DNA of 64,000 bases from Haemaphysalis longicornis (taxonomy: Eukaryota > Arthropoda > Arachnida > Ixodida > Ixodidae), in contig CM023448.1 in assembly GCA_013339765.2 (NCBI GenBank), positions 26,798,551 to 26,862,550 on the forward strand, written 5' to 3'. The position numbers and the translations under genes were made by a program. How positions within the stretch are numbered: the stretch's first letter is position 1; every line of letters starts with the position of its first letter. Below, in pieces: positions 58,501-64,000 of this stretch. The notes beneath the pieces were generated by a model that was not told where the DNA came from, made no database searches, and saw only the letters and a list, made by a program, of their open reading frames with translations.

Positions 58501-59150
58501 CAAAAGCGAAATCTGTATCTTGCAGAACATGTGAATTGACGAGTTGCAGGCTTGCGCAGTGACTCATTCTTGAATTGAACAGTTTTGACATGCACGGTAT
58601 TTGGTCTATATATGTTTTTCCTTTTCCAAAAATAATTCAGTTGTGAGTGTCGCGCTGTGTCTGCTACCTTACTCCTCCTCGTCTTCCTTGCGCTGGCAAT
58701 TTTCTATCACCATGAGCAAAAGTGTAGCGTCGGAGACGGAGGAACTTGCGCTGTTTGATTATGTATGGTTAGCTGAGTTAACCAAGTGCAATATTTTTTG
58801 CTAGGGGTGATATACGCAAACTTATATCAAAATACGAAGCACGCGGGGGCGGTCAAGGGGAGAGGGTGGGCCGGAGTGAGGATGCTTAGACCGACTCTTC
58901 GTGTCCTACTGAAGCAACAAAAACGAAAAGAAAATAACTTGGCAGGTAGCCTGTGAAAGCTGAGGTGTAATGACCGGGTGATTGTTCACAGTCAGCCACA
59001 ACAAAACATTTTTCACTAGAAAACACTGGGGTTGCTCTTGCAGCTACCTTTTGGCGCAATGTGTCGTTTCTCTTCCGCCATGTCGGTATTAAATATTGCA
59101 TACACGGGAATTTTTTTGTTCATAATACATAATGTCCCTGCGATGCTTGA
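55560..59150 (+). mobile_element. Penelope-like retroelement, unit 1 (ORF-containing)
   Basis: The unit has a 5' non-coding region (about 55816-56570) that is repeated in diverged form at 61570-62330. A decayed ORF (56749-58560) follows, then a 3' region (about 58700-59150) repeated at 62320-62745. Direct repeats around and tandem partial copies of the unit are typical of Penelope-like elements, whose copies often lie head-to-tail. The reverse transcriptase and GIY-YIG endonuclease motifs of the ORF confirm the class. The unit is non-functional. A palindrome CTCAACCCGGTTGAG (56641-56655) sits just before the ORF. Confidence 0.8.
56749..58560 (+). pseudogene. Penelope-like reverse transcriptase / GIY-YIG endonuclease pseudogene
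   Basis: The ORF opens MTDGPKMNVSPVYPLAKFLV at 56749. It passes RALLQDLNLERLSSSVSKAK and TPFFTIKSHKPN (about 56955-57055), then RSGVCTGSCMASVLCEIFLA (from about 57450). The catalytic box reads FRYVYDYLVLV (57557-57590), where the expected first Asp of the DD pair is Tyr (codon TAT at 57569). Next come VFKSEGMGLSFTSEVPKHNL and LQFLDLSLHFN, then AVIPYTHRIAHGLKNVG near 58030-58070. VVYHIRLSCGFCYIGQTGRW (58225-58284) is the GIY-YIG endonuclease motif in its usual C-terminal place. Several stops and frameshifts occur. Confidence 0.85.
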
Positions 59151-59244
59151 GTTCGCCCGTGTGGAGTAAAATTATAAAGAAACTGGACTCATCTCAGCCC
59201 TATAAATGTATTTCTGGGTATGGGGAAATGTTCTGGTCATCATA

Positions 59245-62200
59245 GGCGACAAATGCGGCTTAAAGAGAAAAAGTTGGACGCACTCTCGACAAGGTAGCTC
59301 TCTTCCTTGCATCCATATTTGTGACGCGGTTAAGCCTCTCAAATTTCACGCTGCCAACAGGTCTAACATCTTACGTTGCGAAGCATCCGTACTCACTTGT
59401 TTCAGTTTCGGTCAAGTGCAAAACGCTGAGCAAAGCTTTTTCTTCAGGCACACTTTTATACTACTACACACACACATGGTTTCGGCGTTGCTCTCAATAC
59501 AGAGTATCCCCCGGGACTTTGAACATGAGAAGTGTAGAAAGGTATGAGAGAATATCTAAGGACGTTTGGTTTGAAGTTTGCGCTTGTGTGCCGCTTAGTA
59601 CGGCGTGTTTGCGAGCTCATCACACGTTTTCATGTTACCCGACAATCTCTTGGAGACGCTGTGTGACAAGGCTTGTGAAATGTTTTTGCGGTATGATTTT
59701 TGGTAGAATAAGTATGAGAAAAAGGCCGCTTACTCGGCTCGGCCTCGCGTCCACACGGAGGGCAAGGGAAATTCCTATTTTCTGAAATGAAACAAAAAAA
59801 ACTCAGTCTCGGTTCCCTGTTTGAAGGTGGGTGATTAATACGTTGCTCTCGATACAGTGTATCCCACCGGGGGTTTGAAAAAGAAAAGTTGGACGCACAG
59901 TTCGATAAGATAGGTCTCTTCCTCGTATCCATATTTGTGACGCTGTTAAGCCTCTAAAATGTCGGTTGCCAACAGGTTTAAACATCTTCGTGCGAAGCAT
60001 CCGTAGTCACTTGTTTACAGTTTCGGTCACGTGCAAAACTGCTGAGCAAAGATTTTGATGTTCAGGCACACTTTTTATACTACTACACACACACTGGTTC
60101 GGCGCTGCTCTCAATACAGCTGTATCCCCCGGGAGTTCGAAAATGAAAAATTGAACGCACTTTTCGACAGGATAGGTCTCTTCCTTTTATCCATATTTGT
60201 GACGCTGTTAAGCCTCTCCAATTTCGGTTGCCAACAGGTCTAAACATATTCTTGCGAAGCATCCGTACTCATTGGTTTACAGTTTCGGTCACGTGCAAAA
60301 CTGCTGAGCAAAGCTTTTAACTTTAAGGCACACTTTTGTACTACTACACACATACAGTTTCGGCGTTGCTCGCAATACAGCTGTACCCCCCGGGAGTTTG
60401 AAAATGAAAGTTGGACGCACTATTCGACAAGATAGGTCTCTTCCTTGTATCCATATTTGTGACGCTGTTAAGCCTCTCAAATTTCGGTTGCCAACAGGTT
60501 TAAACCTCTTCGTGCGAAGCATCCGTCCTCACTTGTTTACAGTTTCGGTCACGTGCAAAACTGCTGAGCAAAGATTTTAATGTTCAGGCACACTTTTTAT
60601 ACTACTATACACACCAGGTTCGGCGCTGCTCTCAATACAGCTGTATCCCCCGGGAGTTCGAAAATGAAAAGTTGAACGCACTCTTTGACAAGACAGGTCT
60701 CTTCCTTGTATCCATATTTGTGACGCGTTAAGCCTCTAAAATTTTCGGTTGCCAACAGGTCTAAACATCTTCGTGCGAAGAATCCGTACTCACTTGTTTA
60801 CAGTTTCGGTCACGTGCAAAACTGCTGAGCAAAGCTTTTAATGTTCAGGCACACTTTTTATACTACAACACACACACAGTTTCGGCGTTGCTCTCAATAC
60901 AGCTGTATCCCCGGGAGTTCGAAAATGAAAAGTTGAACGCACTCTTCGACAAGACAGGTCTCTTCCTTGTATCCATATTTGTGACGCTGTTAAGCCTCTC
61001 AAATTTCGGTTGCCAAAAGGTCTAAACATATTCGTGCGAAGCATCCGTACTCACTTGTTTACAGTTTCGGTCACGTGCAAAACTGCTGAGCAAAGCTTTT
61101 AACGTTCAGACACACTTTTTATACTACCACACACACACAGTTTCGGCGTTGCTCTCAATACAGCTGTATCCCCCGGGAGTTTGAAAATGAAAAGTTGAAC
61201 GCACTCTTCGACAAGATAGGTCTCTTCCTTGTATTCATATTTGTGACGCTGTTAAGCCTCTCAAATTTCGGTTGCCAACAGGTCTAAACATATTCGTGCG
61301 AAGCATCCGTACTCACTTGTTTACAGTTTCGGTCACGTGCAAAACTGCTGAGCAAAGCTTTTAACGTTCAGACACACTTTTTATACTACCACACACACAC
61401 AGTTCGGCGTTGCTCTCAATACATCTGTATCCCCCGGGACTTTCTAAATGAGAAGTGTAAGAAAGGTATCAGAGAATATCTAAGGATGTTGGTTTGAAGT
61501 TGGCGCTTGTGTGACGCTTAGTACGGCGCGTTTGCGAGCTCATCAACACGTTTTCATGTTAGCCGACATCTCTTGGAGACGCTGTGTGACAAGGCTTGTG
61601 ATAAGTTATTGCGCTAGGATTTTCGCTAGGATAAGTATTGAGAAAAATGCCGCTTACTCGGCTCGGCCGCAGGTCCACACGGGGGGCAAGGGAAAGTCTT
61701 ATTTCTGAAATAAAACAAAACAAACTCAGCCTCGGTTCCCTGTCTGAAGGTGGGTGACCAACACGCTATTTGCGCGTTACTGGTTGGCGAGAAATTGCCC
61801 CTCAAACCATGCCGCCGGCACTGGAAAACTGTCAGCGGAATTGTCAGTGGGCTTCGCTGTGCAACATATCCTGTGGGAAAGCCAGTTTACAAACAGCAGG
61901 GTAAATTTGATTTCCCTAAAATCGCCTTCATTTTTACATGAAATGCATTGCTTTAAAGGCGTTTGATAGCAGTTTCACTGTGATAATGGAGCCGAGTTCC
62001 ACAGTCGCCAGCAATTTCACCTTCATTTACCGCAGCTCCTTGGCCACGCATCACGCGACTGGTACGCCTAGCTCCACCACCATTGCCAGTGCTTGACGCA
62101 TGCGATCTCTGCAGCTGGGTCACCGCCAGAACACGTGAGTTTCCATGCGCCTTGCTAAGAGGGCTTCCGCGCCTTGGTCATGGATGACAGCGAGGTCAGG

Positions 62201-62745
62201 CCGTCTTCTACGAGCGCTGTCGAGAGCCGTAGGCTTTCAGCAGTCGTCGCAAGCGGTGCCTGACCAACCCTCGGTTATTGCCGGGGACCGTTTTACTGGA
62301 GGGGCTCCGGAATGCCAAGCGCTAGAAGTTAGCGTCGCAGACTGAGGAAGGGTGTGCCGTTCGTGTTACTTAGCATATCCTAGCGTTAGCTGAGCCAACC
62401 CGCAGCCATACTTTGTAGGGGGGATATACGCATTCTTATATCAAAATATGAAGCGCCAGGAGGGAAACAGGTGGCCAAGGGGAGAGAGTGCGTCTGAGTG
62501 AGGATGAGGGGAGCGACATTTCTCCTCGTAGATTCGCAAAAAGATGCGAAAAGAAGAAGAACACAAGGGAGATAGCCTGTCGCATCTGCGGTGCAATAAT
62601 TGGTCATTATTCAGATTGAGATATTTGCGAAAATTGTAAAATGGGCGTTGTAGCAACATTCTCGCGTAACGTGCTTTCTCTTTCGCCCAGTCGGTTTGGA
62701 ACATTGGATGATTGGGTGTTTTGGGTATGCATGATACATAAAGAT
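59245..62745 (+). mobile_element. Penelope-like retroelement, unit 2 (ORF deleted)
   Basis: This tandem neighbour of unit 1 contains a tandem monomer array (59258-61440), a 5' non-coding module (about 61445-62330) and directly the 3' region (about 62320-62745). The whole reverse transcriptase ORF is missing. Near 62325-62395 the 5' module changes into the sequence that in unit 1 follows the ORF (AGCGTCGxAGACxGAGGAA, then TTAGCTGAGxxAACC), which marks the deletion join. Another copy of the 5' module's beginning lies at 59525-59830 within the array. Confidence 0.78.
59258..61440 (+). repeat. ~262 bp tandem monomer array
   Basis: Six consecutive monomers from about 59836 to 61440, plus one isolated monomer at about 59258-59524, share TTGTGACGCTGTTAAGCCTC, TTTCGGTTGCCAACAGGT, GTTTACAGTTTCGGTCACGT, CACTTTTxATACTAC(AC)n and CAATACAGCTGTATCCCCCG. 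Successive CACTTTTTATAC starts near 60069, 60331, 60590, 60850, 61112 and 61376 give a period of 259-264 bp. The isolated monomer is separated from the main array by a ~300 bp copy of the element's 5' module (59525-59830). The last monomer runs into the same module at 61445. Confidence 0.92.
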
Positions 62746-63109
62746 TCGGTTGAGAGTTCGTACCGAGAAGCAATACGTTGTATTACATTTAGCGTAACTG
62801 TTAATATGGCTGTTTAGAATATCAAATGAAATGTTTAGTTATCATGGTTCTTGTAATATAAATTACAGAATTCAAACTTTTTTCTTTCGAATCTTTGCTT
62901 AACATGAAAAACTCTAGATCATCCTGTGTGTCTCATTTAGAAGGGGCATATGGTTTTATAGTCTCGTTTACCAACTAGGCTTCGGGAAGGTATGCTTTAC
63001 GAAAACAGCGATGTGAATGAAACCTTAAGTTCATCCATTTAATGAGCAAAACTGAAACAGCGAATTGAACTGTAGCGCATCAAAGTAGCTTCTAATGTAG
63101 TTCATGCGT
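62746..63109. other. Unassigned AT-rich spacer
   Basis: No gene or repeat is recognised between the end of Penelope-like unit 2 and the dispersed repeat. Confidence 0.5.
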
Positions 63110-63540
63110 ATTAGGGGTGAAGCCCGTTGAGGGGCTCGGGCTGTCGGCGTCTGATGTTATTGTCGTCGTAACCGTCGTCTAGTGCTTTCACGGTACTAAA
63201 ACACCGGGACACTCGTTTACGCCTCGCGCTAGGACGTAAACGCGTACTAAAAAAACTCTGAGGCACACGTTTATGCGTCGCGCTGGAATGCTTCGTAACG
63301 CGTACTAAAAACACCGGGACACTCGTTCACGCGTCGCGCTGGAAAGCTGCGCGCTTCAAAGACATTACATTTTTACAGCAAAACTGTATACCCCTACCCC
63401 CCAACGGTTTCATCCCCTTTGGCAAATACGCCAAGGTGCCAGAATACTTATACACTGAATGCTTCGCGTCTCCCCAGGTTTCACGTTTGTGTGGATGGCC
63501 GTAGTTTTTCTGTGATTACCCTCCGTGTGAAAGGTTGAAA
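63110..63540. repeat. Dispersed repeat family, copy 2, with a 51-58 bp minisatellite
   Basis: It matches 11770-12470 in two blocks (see copy 1). Within it three tandem units begin at the GTACTAAAA word near 63193, 63244 and 63302. Each contains ACACCGGGACACTCGTTxACG (changed in the middle unit) and CGTCGCGCTGGAA-type sequence. Copy 1 has a single such unit near 11842-11902, so the unit number varies between copies. Confidence 0.65.
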
Positions 63541-64000
63541 AGGGGAGTAGCCTAGTAAATGCAATAACAACAAAAATTACAGGAATACGAAACATACATC
63601 AATATAAAGGGTACAATAGCTCAAATTATACGATCATACCATAACAACCTCGAAAGTGTTCTTCCAGCGCACGTCGATTTGTTAAAACTAAAGTTACACA
63701 ACACAATTGTGAACAGCAGCATTAAATAACTTGAATGGAACGATTGCAGGAGTATCACAGGGAAGGTGGTGCCAATCGTTTCATATTGACGGGATAAATG
63801 ATTTAGAAAACGTTGAATGACATAAAATTTGCCTGCTTTCCGGGAGCGTCAAGACGGGAAGATGCATAAGCTAAGGGGTGATAAGAACGACCTGAAGGCT
63901 ATGATGATAAAATATTTTATGGAAAAGGCTCATGCACGACACTTACGAGCAGAGCAAGTGGCCCGCCATAGCTACTCAGTACTTTGTACTCATTGCTGGA
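63541..64000. other. Unassigned DNA at the window end
   Basis: No gene is recognised. On the minus strand the segment 63700-63960 has a weak resemblance to LINE 3' sequence, but I could not support a call. Confidence 0.4.

Noticed and set aside
59258..61440. CRISPR-like array
   Set aside because: The ~262 bp monomers are continuous tandem repeats without unique spacers, in a eukaryotic context.
55560..62745. Hammerhead ribozyme in the Penelope-like repeats
   Set aside because: Penelope-like elements can carry hammerheads, so I looked for CTGANGA with GAAA at both junctions (for example near 62340, GACTGAGGAAG). No complete core with plausible stems was found by eye.

Overview
The window looks like chromosomal DNA of a metastriate or other ixodid tick. 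The main evidence is nine copies of one tRNA-headed SINE whose body, internal hairpin and CAATCAATC-type tail match what I know as Ruka, a SINE described from ixodid ticks. They sit with several degenerate non-LTR retrotransposons and a Penelope-like element with a GIY-YIG motif. There are no operons or bacterial signals and no intact long ORF. Almost everything that can be named is transposon-derived, as expected of an intergenic or long-intron stretch in a multi-gigabase tick genome.

Layout. 0-5.4 kb: a headless SINE, a ~165 bp tandem duplication, a candidate host-gene 5' end (two short exons joining in frame), then three SINEs. 6-7.1 kb: relic of a LINE ORF1 (zinc knuckle) on the minus strand. 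11.8-12.5 kb: a dispersed repeat containing a U1 snRNA-like sequence, followed by a G-poor tract. 16.5 kb: a SINE. 20-24.6 kb: a tRNA-like head with a 23-24 bp minisatellite, a hairpin, and a decayed plus-strand LINE split by a 1.8 kb TTAA-flanked element. 24.6-30.9 kb: a SINE, then a second TTAA-flanked element with a perfect 16 bp terminal inverted repeat. Inside it a tRNA-like sequence has been hit by a 4.2 kb LINE with a 13 bp target duplication. 31-37.9 kb: little that can be named. 38-40 kb: a CR1-like LINE on the minus strand. 40-44.1 kb: AT-rich and GATT repeats, a SINE, and a third TTAA-flanked element that carries a headless SINE with a perfect 14 bp duplication. 44.3 kb: a candidate mucin-like secreted peptide exon. 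46.3-49.2 kb: remains of an LTR-type retroelement gag. 51-53.3 kb: two LTR-like direct repeats, with a two-helix, class C GPCR-like candidate exon between them. 55.5-62.7 kb: two tandem Penelope-like units, the second without its ORF and headed by a ~262 bp monomer array. 63.1-63.5 kb: a second copy of the 11.8 kb repeat.

How the parts relate. The nesting gives an order of events. A LINE at 20.8-24.6 kb was split by a TTAA element. Another TTAA element carried a tRNA-like sequence that was later split by a younger LINE. A third took a SINE. The three paired TTAA elements share an AGGG...CTGAA terminal pattern and no visible transposase. Two of them also have matched motifs near both ends, so they look like a non-autonomous, piggyBac-style family. 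Coordinates of old repeats are approximate to about 10-50 bp unless a target duplication or terminal repeat fixes them.
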